Positions 10,240 through 20,639 of a DNA stretch of 64,000 nucleotides are shown here, piece by piece (the first letter of the stretch is position 1; each line of letters begins with the position of its first letter). A program made the translations under genes and the position numbers. Location of the stretch: contig OZ024940.1 of the NCBI GenBank assembly GCA_964017235.1, forward strand, positions 29,444,573 through 29,508,572, read 5' to 3'. The notes beneath the pieces were generated by a model that saw only the letters and a list, made by a program, of their open reading frames with translations, was not told where the DNA came from and searched no databases. Origin of the DNA: Sabellastarte sp. h YS-2021. Lineage: Eukaryota > Annelida > Polychaeta > Sabellida > Sabellidae.

Positions 10240-10535
10240 CATACGGGGCTTTCACAGTACCCCGGACGAATGGAGGCAAAGGGACCGTATTTTATACATA
10301 CAATTTCAAACTTTAACCAGCTGTATTTCAGCTGCTTTAGTGCGTAACAAATTCTCCACAGAAATTTTTGTGTAGTCAAACCGATTTAAATGTAAATATA
10401 TTCACACTATGGGGCTTTCACACTTCCCCAGACGGGGTTCATATTTATCCTATTTCAAGCTTCACCATTGCATTTCAGTGGCTTTAGTTGGTAATTAATT
10501 CTCCACGAGAATCTTAATGTAGGTATTCAGTTCAA
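10240..10535. repeat. Tandem pair of a ~170-bp unit beginning GGGGCTTTCAC
   Basis: GGGGCTTTCACAGTACCCCG at ~10239 and GGGGCTTTCACACTTCCCCA at ~10410 start two related stretches. Both go on to share TTTCAGNNGCTTTAGT and ATTCTCCACNAGAATNTT. They look like two copies of one transposon end. Confidence 0.7.
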
Positions 10536-11097
10536 AAATAAACATATTACTGCTTCGATTTTTGTGTGAATTGTTGTATAAAATTGATATATAAATTTAA
10601 CAGTTTAAAATCAAGTTTACGTCAAGGACACACAAAACTCATTGCAGAGAGTTATTTATTTATTTATTAAATTGGATTTTAGGTTGCCTTCAACACTGTA
10701 CTGGTCATATTACGACAGGTAGTTTTGTGGGCAGAGGAAACCAGTACATACAGTTGGTCAAGGTTCTGTACTGTAAACTAAGCAACTACCAATTTTCCCA
10801 CATAATGTCCGGGGTTTGAACTGCCGACCTCAGAGGTGGGAGACGAGTGTGTTACCACTGCACCACCGTGACCCTTTAGAATTGCAGTGAAAATAAGTGA
10901 AAATGTTTAAGTAGCAAAGGTGCATATTTTTTTTCTAAATCTCAAAAACTTCAGAAAATTCACCTTTTGGCCAATTTCTGAAAAAAAATTCTTGATTTAA
11001 TAAGGTTTTCTCCTTATTCTGGCAAAAGACTCCAACAGTTGGAGAGAATATGAGAGAATTCTGGCCCAGAACGGAGAAGTGTGAAATAGGCTTTTAA
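10410..11097. mobile_element. Possible TIR element split by a SINE-A
   Basis: The left end (GGGGCTTTCACACTTCCCCA) is roughly inverted at 11060-11097, whose reverse complement reads AGCCTATTTCACACTTCTCC. A SINE-A (10651-10880) sits inside. Arm similarity is only moderate, and the element may instead be a composite. Confidence 0.45.
10651..10880 (-). mobile_element. SINE-A copy 4
   Basis: Reverse copy with an internal gap (the CTGCCGACCAACGGC stretch is missing). It is flanked by ATTGCAGAGA (10641-10650) and ATTGCAGTGA (10881-10890), a 10-bp target duplication with one mismatch. Confidence 0.88.
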
Positions 11098-11860
11098 ATC
11101 CATTCATATATTTATTTAGTGTTTAGCAATGGCAGGGAATTTGGCAGAATTTATTACTTTCACTGTATGTGTGTAGGGTTTGAAGGGGGGGGGGGGCTCT
11201 TCCTAAATGCTTAGATTTTCCCCCCAAATGTTTTATGAGTAGCCTTTGGGGATGTTTAAAACTCACAAATACTTTCTTTCATAAAATCAGGTTTACATTT
11301 CAAAGAGACTGATAGCTTTCAATTGAAAGAATGGCAAAGTATTTTTTACCAGTTTCTGCCAATATAATCGTTTAAACTTAATCTTTCTTGCTAATTTCTT
11401 TGGAATCATGTTGAAATTGAGTCTTTTAATATCGATTTTAAAAGCTCCTATAATTACCAATCAATACTTAATCATCACTGGTTGCTTTGCAAATTTGGCA
11501 GCCTCCTAAAATTGGCACTAAATGAAACAAATGATGAATTTTAAACCCGAGCCAAGCAGGAACATAGATATATACTTTAATTTGTAAACTGTATGTTGAT
11601 TGGTCAATTAGTTCGTCTATTTTGGTGTAAAGTCTATTCAAAGGTCGCGCTTTTCCCAATGCATATTCTTAATCATCAAAACTTCATTATGAAACAGTTA
11701 AAACAACTGTAAATAACAAACTTCTGTTTTTGGTAAAGTTACTGCTCAGGACAGTATAGCTTTGCAGTAATTTACAATAAGAAAATCACTCCAATGGTGG
11801 AATCCTTTTCCCCTTTTAATCAAATTAGATCAAAGCAATTGTTTATTATGGTAAATTTTA
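11098..11860. other. Intron sequence without recognised elements
   Basis: AT-rich, with a G10 run near 11188. The open frame at 11468-11659 has no recognisable features. Confidence 0.5.
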
Positions 11861-11865
11861 TGGTT

Positions 11866-12158
11866 AGCACTACAGGACTCAAAGCACTATTTGACCCATC
11901 CTGACTACACAAGTACAGTCCAAGCTCTCTAGTGACTGACATTCCAACCCTAACTGAAAGACAGAGGCTCAAGGATGACCATTTATCAATGTCCTTGAGG
12001 TTCTTTAGCCTGCCACTGGGGAGAGTACCCAATGACATAGGATCGCCATTTAAAGTGGTCATCCAGGCTACTATGTATCTGCCTGTACCTGAGTTTGAAC
12101 CAAAGTCCTCTGTGGTCCAAGATGAGTGTGTTACCCGCTAGGACACAGTGGCAGATGG
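11866..12158 (-). mobile_element. SINE-B copy 2
   Basis: Reverse copy from CACTACAGGACTCAAAGCAC through CTGAAAGACAGAGGCTCAAG to the head end GGACACAGTGGCAGATGG. The extreme 3' tail (TATAAATACA) is missing. Confidence 0.9.
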
Positions 12159-12316
12159 AGTTGGTCTGATTATGAAGCACTAGGATTATAAGACCTGTTT
12201 TTTTTTTAAGTTAGGGCAAAAACAATATTCAACCGGTCTGTGTCTCCTCTATTTAGGTTAAATCTGGTACATGGTGATTCGTATAATAGTTTACCAACAA
12301 ATGTCAGATTTCAATG

Positions 12317-12465
12317 AGGCCCTGAGTAGCCTAGTGGGTCAGCAGGTTTGGTATCTAATCACAGGCTGTCACCTCTGTGTGTGGGTGTTTGACTCCCACA
12401 AGTGACAAATGCTGAGGACCTGTCATAATATGATGCTGACTGTTGAACGGGACATAAAAACCCTA
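12317..12465 (+). mobile_element. SINE-C copy 3
   Basis: Plus-oriented: GCCTAGTGGGTCAGCAGGTT head, GTCACCTCTGTGTGTGGGTG and body to GTTGAACGGGACATAAAAAC. A long AGT microsatellite grows directly from its 3' end. Confidence 0.88.
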
Positions 12466-12880
12466 GTAGTAGTAGGAGTTAGTAGTAGCAGTAGTAGTTA
12501 GTAGTAGTATTAGTAGTACTAGTCAGTAGTAGTAGTTAGCAGTAGTAGTAGTTAGTAGTAGCAGTAGTAGTAGTAGTTAGTAGTAGCAGTAGTAGTAGTA
12601 GTAGTAGCAGTAGCAGGGGTAGTAGCAACAGTAGTAGTAGTAGTAGTTAGTAGTGGTAGTAGCAGTAGTGGCAGTAGTAGTAGTAGTAGTTGTTAGTAGC
12701 AGCAGAAGCAGCAGTAGTAGTGGTGATAGTGGCAGCAGTAGTAGTAGTTAGTAGTACTAGTAGCAGCAGTAGTGGCAGTAGTAGTAATAGTTAGTAGTAG
12801 TAGTTGTTAGTAGCAGCAGCAGTAGTAGTGGTGATAGTGGCATGGTTAGTAGTACTAGTAGCAGCAGCAGTAGTAGTTTA
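12463..12880. repeat. AGT/TAG-type microsatellite, ~415 bp
   Basis: Imperfect (TAG)n with AGC, AGT and GTT interruptions that begins immediately after the SINE-C tail. Segments around TAGTGGTGATAGTGGCA recur, showing larger internal duplications. Confidence 0.95.
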
Positions 12881-13266
12881 ATAAATGTAATAAAAATAGT
12901 TTGGATTCCAGTACTCAGTTTTTTAAACTTTTTTTTTCTTATTTATTTATTTTCACTCCACCACCTATTTTGTATTTATTTGCCTTTATTGTTTATTTTG
13001 TTTATTTACTTTTCTTTTCATGCATGTCTCATTTTTCAGGATGGGGGGAGGTTAGAAAATTTCTAAATTTCTTTCCAAATAGATGCCAATTTTATACAAA
13101 ACCATTTGAAGCAACAATCCACTTAGCATCACTGTCCATGTGAATTGGGTGACATTATAGACTTGTGTTGAGAATTGATAAGCCGCAACTAAAGGAACTG
13201 AAATGAAGTTGCTATGTTTTTTGTGTGTGGGAAAGTTCCCCAGTGAGCTGACCCGGTGTCCATGTT

Positions 13267-13690
13267 GAGCACCAACTCGCGATTGGGAGCATCTCAAGAT
13301 TGTCCTGCGCAAACTTAAGATGCTTACCTAAGGCTGTGATTTGCTAATTAATTTAGGTCTACTAATAATTGATTGGCTCATTTTAGTGACAATACACCAA
13401 CAATTATAGAAGTGCAATTAAGAATCTGAGAAAGTGTTCAGACAACACTTTACACAAACAAATTCCTTTAATTAGAATAATCAAAGAGTTTTATATTCAA
13501 TACAACTGTAATCCTTTCCTCTAAATCCAGCCATGTTTAGAGCTAAAAAGACAACTCCAAACATATCATCTTAAGTCTGGGCAGCACCAACTCGAGATGT
13601 TCTGAACAAACTCGAGATGTTTACCTCAACTCAAGATCTCGAGTTTGTGCGAGGACAATCTCGAGATGTTCCTGATCGTGAGTTGGGGCC
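13267..13690. mobile_element. Long-TIR MITE-like element (424 bp)
   Basis: The left arm (13267-13322: GCACCAACTCGCGATTGG, AGCATCTCAAGATTGTCCTG, CGCAAACTTAAGATG) is inverted in 13634-13690, whose reverse complement reads GGCCCCAACTCACGATCAGG, AACATCTCGAGATTGTCCTC, GCACAAACTCGAGAT. That is ~57 bp at roughly 80% identity by eye. A third partial arm lies at 13587-13630. No coding capacity. It lies in hh intron 1. Confidence 0.75.
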
Positions 13691-13949
13691 TAACATCCAC
13701 ACTCCAGACTCTATCAGTGCGGTGACAATCTCCATGCTTTTAGAACTTCTGTCATGCTGATTTCAATGCTAATTTCAAGGTATTTAATCTACATAAAAGC
13801 CGCATTTACCGAGGCATAGCTCTGAATTAATTCGATACTCTGTTGTTAGAGCTACCTTAATTTTTGTTTATTCGTCATTGCTTTGTGGATGTTTGTTAAA
13901 TTGTAATTCAATTAAAAAGCCTTTTCTTTTTTGTCATTGATTTGGTGTT

Positions 13950-14035
13950 GGTTTTACATACCTTTCAATGTATTATATAGGATCATATCAGGTTTTTGAA
14001 GGGGTGGAGGACAGAAGTGCATACCAGTTGCATAC
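13950..14035 (-). mobile_element. SINE-D/A-like 3' fragment
   Basis: GTTTTACATACCTTTCAATG, ATATAGGATCATATCAGG and GAAGGGGTGGAGGACAGAAG followed by TGCATACCAGTTG resemble a reversed SINE-D/A 3' half. It is joined directly to the SINE-B copy at 14036. Confidence 0.5.
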
Positions 14036-14272
14036 CCAGCCCATTATCTCCTTGTACTACAGCACTCACGCTGTCAATTTGACTGATCTTGGCTACACAA
14101 GTACAGCCCAAGCTCTCTAGTGACTGACATTCCCCCCTAACTGAAAGACAGAGGCTCAAGGATGACCATTTATCAACGTCCCTGAGGTTCTTTAGCCTGA
14201 TACTGGAGATAGGACCCAATGAAAGAGGACCACCATTTGAAGTGGTCATCCGAGTCACTATGTGTCTGCCCA
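14036..14272 (-). mobile_element. SINE-B copy 3 (head truncated)
   Basis: Reverse copy from TTATCTCCTTGTACTACAGC to CACTATGTGTCTGCCCATTGG. The tRNA-like head is absent beyond the TGTCTGCC point. Confidence 0.87.
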
Positions 14273-14289
14273 TTGGTCACCAGCTAGAA

Positions 14290-14400
14290 ACTTACAACTA
14301 ATACCATGCCCCACACATTGTACAGGCAATGTAAAGAGTAGGTTGAAGGGATGGAGCAAACCAGTGCATACTAGTTGGTGTCTGCCATAGCAACCTCCTT
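14290..14400 (+). mobile_element. SINE-D/A-like fragment
   Basis: TTGAAGGGATGGAGCAAACC and AGTGCATACTAGTTGGTGTC resemble the shared central block of SINE-A/D. Ends are not definable and orientation is uncertain. Confidence 0.35.
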
Positions 14401-14626
14401 AATCTTATAGAAGGCTTTTAAATGGTGATAATGCAATTTCTACAGGCAATTGGTGCCCTAAACCTACATAGCCAATCAAAGTGAGCCTAACACTGGTTTA
14501 TTTTTGTGTTGTAGATACTGATTGGTCAGGATATTAGTTTATTGCTTATTTAACTCTGTGGCAATTTAAGGTGTTTGCCTAATTACTAAGGCAAGCAGTC
14601 AAACTCTGTGAATGTTAAAATGAAAG

Positions 14627-14943
14627 CTGCCATTGTGGCCTAGTGGGTAATGCATTTGCAAACGAACTCAGAGGACGTGGTTCAAACCCAGGTACAGGGA
14701 GATACACAGTGGCTGGGATGGCCACTTAAAATGGCGGTCCTCTGTGATTGGGTCCTATCCCCAGTGGCAGGCTAAAGAACCTCAAGGATGTTGATAAATG
14801 GTCATCCTTGAGCCTCTGTCTTTCAGTTAGGGGAATGTCAGTAACTTGAGAGTTGGGCTGTACTTGTGTAGACGGATATTGAGCAATTTGAGTCCTGTAG
14901 TACATGGAGATATTGCACTAAGTATAAAATACAATACAGTACA
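14627..14943 (+). mobile_element. SINE-B copy 4
   Basis: Plus-oriented full copy. Head CTGCCATTGTGGCCTAGTGG with A box, GGTTCAAACCC B box, AAATGGCGGTCCTCTGTGAT body, and 3' end ATATTGCACTAAGTATAAAA followed by CAATACA repeats. Confidence 0.92.
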
Positions 14944-15535
14944 ATGAAAACTGTTTAATCAACATAACAACTTTACATTAACTTAATGGTTGAATGAGTC
15001 AGATCTGTGTTAAGAAGGTTTAGGTTCGAGTACAAACAATGTTCATCGGGAGATAATATTTTTTGTAAAGATATAAATATTTAAGGATGAAAAAAGAAAC
15101 ATTTTGTACTTTGGTAATGCCAGACTTCATTGATTTCCAGGGAGCATTGTGTGACCCAGATAAACACAATGAACTCTGCATGTGGTGACCCCTTTTATTG
15201 GGACACAGGTAATGTTACCACATATGGTAAAGTTCAAATAGTTAAAGCATTCATTCACTGTTTGTCGTTTGTTTTTAAAATATTCCATAACATTCCATAA
15301 CTGATTGTAGAGTTTTCAGCAATTTAAGGACAGAATAAATGTTGTTTTTAATGTTTATATAAATACTACGAGAAGAATATCTGACACGGTGATAAAGGGA
15401 TAACACACCTGTCATTTGAGCTGGTTAAATTAAAACAAATGTATAATACTGGATATGTTATTGAGAATTGTTAGTCAAAAATTTACCAAAATTAGACCAA
15501 TAAACTGATCAATACATCTACAACAATTGCTTATT
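14944..15535. other. Intron sequence without recognised elements
   Basis: AT-rich and apparently unique. Confidence 0.5.
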
Positions 15536-15536
15536 T

Positions 15537-15766
15537 CATTTTTTGTTTTACGTCACACCTAGTACCTTATCAGTTATATTGTGATTGGTAGTTTTATGGG
15601 CAGAGGAAACCAGTACATACAGTTGGTGTCAAGGTTCTGTACTGTAAACTGCCGACCATTGGGCAAGCAACTACCAACTCTCCCACTTGAGGTCGGGTCG
15701 GGATTCGAACTCTGATCTCAAAGGTGGGAGGCGAGTGTTTTATCACTGCGCCACCGTGCCCCCCCT
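15537..15766 (-). mobile_element. SINE-A copy 5, alternative tail
   Basis: Reverse copy whose 3' tail reads GTTTTACGTCACACCTAGTA CCTTATCAGTTATATTGTGA instead of the usual GTTTTACGTCGCTTTCAACA. The rest (central block and tRNA-like head) is ordinary SINE-A. It lies 115 bp from hh exon 1. Confidence 0.9.
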
Positions 15767-15880
15767 CCCCCTGCTTCTACACCTACCCAAGCCATCATCT
15801 AAACAATATTTTGAGGGCAACAGTAAGCTTTAATCTTAAAACTGAACATGTTCATCTGAATCCACACTAAAAACACTTAC

Positions 15881-16183
15881 CTGAGTCATCACCCTGTCGG
15901 CCATTGTGCCCTCTTCGTCTTTGAATATAATATCGGTGTTATAGTTGACCTTCAGCTCTTCGAACTTGGGGCTGTCCCGTTTTATCACCCCCTCGGCCAT
16001 GCCACTCCCCCCCAGGGTGTTCTCCGACACGTTGGGGATGTGCTGCTTGAAGACCAGCGGGGTCATCTTGCGGCTGCCCCGCCGCCGCCAACCCCCTCGC
16101 CCACACTGTAGGGAGGGGCCGGTGAGGAGCAGGAAGAGAATCACATGACTGGCCAACAGCCCACCCCAGCGCATGCGCAGCAT
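15881..16183 (-). CDS. hh: Hedgehog, exon 1 (signal peptide and start of signalling domain)
   Basis: This is the first coding exon of a hedgehog morphogen precursor, 101 codons ending in phase 0. Residues 1-26 form a signal peptide with a hydrophobic core ([11 protein letters not shown]). Cys27 follows directly (LQ|CGRGG) and is the expected N-palmitoylation site. A basic heparin-binding-like patch (RRRGSRK) comes next, then family hallmarks [38 protein letters not shown] and VMTQ. The acidic DEE and following D are expected Ca2+ ligands. The start is fixed by an in-frame TAA four codons upstream (16193-16195) and a purine at -3. The exon stops at the same place as vertebrate hh exon 1 (after MTQ) with donor GTAAGTG. 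Hedgehog is secreted, signals through Patched/Smoothened and is autoprocessed by its C-terminal Hint domain, which is not in this window. Nothing looks broken, so I expect a functional gene. Confidence 0.96.
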
Positions 16184-16192
16184 GGCTACAGA

Positions 16193-16195
16193 TTA
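16193..16195 (-). other. hh: In-frame stop that fixes the hh start codon
   Basis: Reading upstream of the ATG on the minus strand gives GCC, GTA, TCT, then TAA in the same frame. No longer N-terminus is possible on an unspliced leader. A second Met at codon 4 exists but would shorten the signal peptide n-region. Confidence 0.9.
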
Positions 16196-16214
16196 TATAT
16201 ATATGTGTCGGGGT

Positions 16215-16222
16215 TGACGTCA
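16215..16222. promoter_or_regulatory. Perfect CRE palindrome TGACGTCA, 32 bp upstream of hh ATG
   Basis: The full 8-bp CREB/ATF consensus lies in the presumed 5' UTR or core promoter. Two related sites follow: TGACGTGG at 16251-16258 and TTACGTCA at 16751-16758. The sequence match is certain; that it works as a promoter element is inference. Confidence 0.4.
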
Positions 16223-16250
16223 GAAGGCTTGTAAAATGAGCAGATGTTAG

Positions 16251-16258
16251 TGACGTGG
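16251..16258. promoter_or_regulatory. CRE-like half site TGACGTGG
   Basis: It lies 36 bp further upstream of hh than the perfect CRE. The TGACG core is intact and the second half is degenerate. Function is not shown. Confidence 0.25.
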
Positions 16259-16750
16259 CCTGTACTTTGAACAATACTTCCTCTCTGCTTTTGAAGTGAT
16301 TACAGATATTTAAAACCTCCTACATGGCTGAGTAGAGTACATTTCTATCAATAACAACACCAATTATTGCAATAACAACAACAAGACAGCTATTACTCAA
16401 AGCTTTTTCAATGGCTGACAAACTTATCCACACAAAACAGATTAAGTGCCCGATGACACTCGGTTTGTTTATCTGGGCGTTTTTCGAGCCCTTTCGGAGG
16501 TGTAATCCTAGACAATGGCTGTTATCCACGGTTGAACACTTCCCACAAAACCAGACAACACTTCTATATTCAATCCAGTTGAAGTTTTTCCAACTGATCT
16601 CTGAGATATCCTATAAGACTGGAGTACTGTAATTTAGTTGATCCAGACAAAATCCCTGGCGGTTTTCACAAAGCCCTCGATTCAAAGTCAATTTCCCTGA
16701 AAATAAAACAGGCAGACGATTAATTCTCCACAAAACGTAAGGGCGAAAGG

Positions 16751-16758
16751 TTACGTCA
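16751..16758. promoter_or_regulatory. CRE/ATF-like site TTACGTCA
   Basis: This is one mismatch from the CRE palindrome and also a typical ATF variant. It lies about 570 bp upstream of the hh start in apparently unique sequence. Function is not shown. Confidence 0.25.
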
Positions 16759-17849
16759 CACGTAAGGATCATGGTAACCACACTGGGTCCAAAAAAAGAA
16801 AATAGTGACTGATCCAAAATAATGGCTTGGATCCACCTGGATACAGTCCACAATCTGTGCTGAACTGAACAATTCGAGGATATTGAATGAATACTGCAAA
16901 TACGCCACGTTTTTCCTAATCTTCAAATTAAAAAAAAGAAATATAAATCACTCATAGAGCGCAGATCTCCGCCGCGACACAGGAATATCACCATACTGTA
17001 AAATTACAATTGTTTTTGTATGCACAGTGATATCTGGACCTTTCCCAAAATTTAAACTATTTTCCTTCGGAAAATGCTTTGGGGGTAATCACAAAAAAAA
17101 ACAGACTGACAAAACAATCAATCCAAAAAACACAAGCTCCTTTGTCTGAGAAAATAATATCTAGCAGTTTTACAGCTGAGCTTACTGTGTGTTTATTCAG
17201 ACCGTTGTAGCTGTAATGCAATAAAAAAAAATATACATATTAACAAAAAAAAGAGTTGCCCATTCAATAATCGAGCGCGAATCTACAAGGGACTGTAACT
17301 AACATCAATAGCATGTTTGCTGAAACACTCTTAACAGGATATTGCCTGTTATTTTTACCCCCAGACATTTAAGGGTAGAACCCCCATTAGATCCAAGCCC
17401 CTCTCTTTATTAAAATGGTTATTTACACCACCTACCCAACAGCTATTTGATTGTATCATTTTGCACAATTAAAACTGAGAAAGAAATCCAATACACATAA
17501 TGTCCTTTGCAAACTGCATAAATGTGAGAAGTGATAAAAAAAATAAATATATTGAGAACCATTAGTGTTAGCTGGCGATGTCATTATTCTTAATACGTTG
17601 ATAACAAAATCACTACTTATCAGTTATAACTTGCAATTGGGCGGCTTATTATTGAGGGCAAAAAAATGGTTTGGCCATTGTCTTAAGTGTGATAACTTTA
17701 TAATGAGGTTAAATTATCACATTAAATGCATACTATTTACAGGCTGCAGTTTTTTTTTTGGGGGGGGGAGACAAAAAAGTCACTTGTTAAGCTTGATTAT
17801 AATAACTTAGTTATCATATGTTTTTAATTTCAAAGAAAACACACACTTG

Positions 17850-18569
17850 AAATGACACATGTACATAAATAGCTCCATGTCAACTAATGTTATGGTAACC
17901 CAAGTAAAAACAAGTTGATATAAAATCATTGTGTTGTGTCACCAATAGAAGTGTTATAAATAAAGCAATTGCTGAATGACCTATATAAATGTTCAGAAGT
18001 GACCAATTTTCAAGTTATTTACACATTTTATTCATCTGCATAAATATTCTACATGAGCTACTTTCCAAGTTATCTTCATAAATGTTTCAATAAACTAAGT
18101 TTCAAGGCACCTACATAATATTCCATCCAAGGTGCATTCATAAATATTCTATATAAAATCATTTCAAATCTATACACACTAATTTCACAGTTATCTTCAT
18201 AAAAAAATCTATATAAAATAAATTCCCAGTCAAACCCATAGATATTCTATACGAAACCATTTCTAATCTATCTGAATAAATTTTCTATACAAACTAATTC
18301 CACAGTTATCTTCATTACAAATTCTATATAAAATAAATTCCCAGTCAAACCCATAAATATTCTACATAAAATCAATTCCAATCTACTTGAATAAATGTTC
18401 TATACCAACTAATTCCAAAGTTATCTTCATTACAAGTTCTATATAAAATAAATTCCCAGTCAAACCCATAAATGTTCTCTATAAACTATTTCCAAAGTTA
18501 CCAACATGATGTTCCGCCCTAGTTACCTCCATAAAATGTTCCCACATACACTTACCGACAACTTACCTA
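17850..18569. repeat. Minisatellite array, left part (38-39-bp units, ~116-bp higher order)
   Basis: Units built on TTCTATATAAAATAAATTCC and CAGTCAAACCCATAAATATT. The phrase AGTTATCTTCAT recurs near 18188, 18303 and 18419, giving a ~116-bp higher-order unit of three ~38-bp monomers. The left edge is diffuse. Confidence 0.8.
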
Positions 18570-18935
18570 CCATCTCAGTCAGAGTGGTTGTAATTTCCAG
18601 GTTGTTACCAAAGTCCCATCCCTCTGCTCAAAATTCTGTCAAGCAGTTTGGTTATAGCTTTTGGGACTCACACTGTTTGGAATGCTCTTCCTGGTGAGAT
18701 TCGTGCATCCCAATGTATTGCCTCTTTCAGAAAGAAGCTTGAATCTTACCTCTACACCAAGGCATACCTACCTTAAGTCTCTACATCCTTGGGATTCTCT
18801 ATGGTGCCTGACCCTTTTTCTGACCCTGGATACTGAAATTGCGTGGCCATTCTTTATGTTGCTGTGCCTTAAGAGCCTCCTTAGTAATGGGGAGATTAAG
18901 TGCTATAAAGTCTAATTAGAATTCAGATTCCCTAC
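18570..18935 (+). mobile_element. LINE-L 3' fragment (ORF2 C-terminus plus 3' UTR)
   Basis: From 18660 the plus strand reads FGTHTVWNALPGEIRASQCI then ASFRKKLESYLYTKAYLP and a stop. This is the typical C-terminal end of non-LTR retrotransposon ORF2 proteins (VWNALP...SFRKKLKTYLF). Upstream the frame shifts (KQFGYSF in another frame), so it is a dead copy. The 3' UTR ends GAGATTAAGTGCTATAAAG. It interrupts the minisatellite. Confidence 0.82.
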
Positions 18936-19430
18936 ATAACTGTTCTATCCTTGTTACATACATAAATGTTCCATATCAACTAATTTACAACTAACCTACA
19001 CAATGATCCATCTTAGTTATCTACATAAATGTTCCATATAAACTAATTTACTACTTACCTACAAAATGTTGCATCCTAGCTACATTCATAAATGTTCCAT
19101 ATAAACTAATTAACAAATCCCCTACATAATATTCCATCTTAGTTACTTCTATGAATATTCCATATAAACTAATTAACAAGTTACCTTCATATATTCCATC
19201 TTAGTTACCTCTATAAATGTTCCATATAAACTAATTTACTACTTACCTACAAAATGTTCCATCCTAGTTACTAACATAAATGTTCTTATAAACTAGGAAA
19301 CTAATTAACAACTTACCTACATAAATGTTCCATGCAACATAATTTGCAAGTTGCCAGCATTAATTTTCCATATAAAATAATTTGGAAATTACCTGCATAA
19401 ATGCTTTATATATAAACTAAGTTCTGATTT
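18936..19430. repeat. Minisatellite array, right part (~60-65-bp units)
   Basis: Units of the type CATAAATGTTCCATATAAAC TAATTTACTACTTACCTACA AAATGTTCCATCCTAGTTAC recur. It is the same motif family as 17850-18569, and the two parts were apparently one array before the LINE fragment entered. Confidence 0.8.
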
Positions 19431-20371
19431 TTTTTTCCATGCTTTTTGGTGGAAAAATAAAACATGCAAAAATTGAACCAAAACTATCCCTTTCAATTCC
19501 CCAAAAAATGTTTACTAAGTATCCTTATTAATACCAAAAAAGTAAACATTAAAATTTCTCTACGAATATGTGTCATTAAAATCTTCCCAGCTAACAAGAG
19601 AAGCACAACACTTGTAGATATTCCTTTCATTAGGCAGAAATTGCAAGATTTATCTGATAAAACCTGCCGGTTTGTGATTAATATTTAATTATCCATCTTT
19701 GGAATGTCAAGTTTGTTCAAGAACACAGTCTGTGTACCTTTTTCATGTAGGGTTCATGCCACTTTTTCCCTCCACCGCCTCTGAACATGCCGCTTATAAA
19801 ACACAGACGGTCTTAAAGCTAAGTCAACATGCTCCAGAGAGACAGACCCTTCTGCCCAAAACCAGACAAAATCCTTACTGTAATCCCTTGGAAGTTATCA
19901 CAGAATTTATACAATTTGTTCCAGACGCTCTTTTTCAGGCCCCTCAAATGCCTCCTCTCCTTTTACCAAGTTGGTCCAAGTCTGCATTGAGAGGGAGGAA
20001 CTCCTTTAATTGACAAACACACACACACACACACACATACAGAGAGCTGAGATCTGAGATCTTCTAAACCATAAATGGCCCGCAGTTTGTTGTCAATGAT
20101 TTATCTACCTATTTTCGCCGACCCCCCCCCCCCCCCCGACTCTCCGCCCCCCTCCCACCACCACCTTTTAAAAGATAAGGCCTTTTTCTGAATGGTAATC
20201 AAATCAGTGATTTCCTTTCTCTGATATTACATGGTGTAGCTGAAATATTAAATCTAGGACTTCAGTTAATATGACCATTGGTTTATGTGTGAATTTATTG
20301 TGTCAGTTTTGTAACTGTTACAGTGTTTTCTAGCCTACTCTGTGGCTCTAAACTTGAACAATATCTAATTT
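19431..20371. other. Upstream sequence without recognised genes
   Basis: Contains an (AC)n run at 20015-20037 and a C16 tract at 20122-20137. The open frames at 19464-19688 and 19699-20013 have no recognisable domain. Confidence 0.5.
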
Positions 20372-20386
20372 TGTCTTTTCCATGAA

Positions 20387-20621
20387 TTTATTTATTTATT
20401 TGGGGTTTTACGTCGCTTTCAACACTGTACATGTCATATCATGACAGGTAGTTGGAAGGGCAGAGGAAACCAGTACATACAGTTCGTCAGGGTTCTGTAC
20501 TGTAAACTGCCAACCAACGGCAAGCAACTACCAGCTTTCCCACTTGAGGCCGTGCCGGGAACCGAACCCCAGCCTCAGAGGTGGAAGGCGAGAGTGTTAC
20601 CACTCTGCCACCGTGGCCCCC
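20387..20621 (-). mobile_element. SINE-A copy 6 with 15-bp target duplication
   Basis: Complete reverse copy flanked by exact TGTCTTTTCCATGAA at 20372-20386 and 20622-20636. It has the GGTAGTTGGAAGGGCAGAGG variant of the central block and a GGAACCGAACCCC B-box region, shared with copies at 28.2 and 53.6 kb. Confidence 0.95.
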
Positions 20622-20639
20622 TGTCTTTTCCATGAAAGT

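Larger units (their letters stand above)
6363..15880 (-). other. hh: hedgehog intron 1 (~9.5 kb)
   Basis: This is the interval between exons 1 and 2, with donor GT at 15879-15880 and acceptor AG at 6363-6364, in phase 0 at the conserved MTQ|RCKDK junction. It is filled with SINE-A, -B and -C copies, family E repeats, a 51-bp minisatellite, an AGT microsatellite and inverted-repeat elements, all listed separately. No open frame within it resembles an exon. Confidence 0.93.
16184..17850. other. hh upstream flank, mostly unique sequence
   Basis: This is the 1.7 kb directly upstream of the hh start. It holds the CRE-like sites, a TA run next to the ATG (16190-16206, too close to be a TATA box for this start), and a small family E end fragment at 16945-16975 (GAGCGCAGATCTCCGCC). 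No CpG-dense island beyond exon 1 itself and no ORF resembling a protein is evident. A proximal promoter is expected here by position only. Confidence 0.4.

Noticed and set aside
16190..16206. TATA box for hh
   Set aside because: The TA run lies 7-23 bp from the start codon, too close to place a TSS and leader between them.
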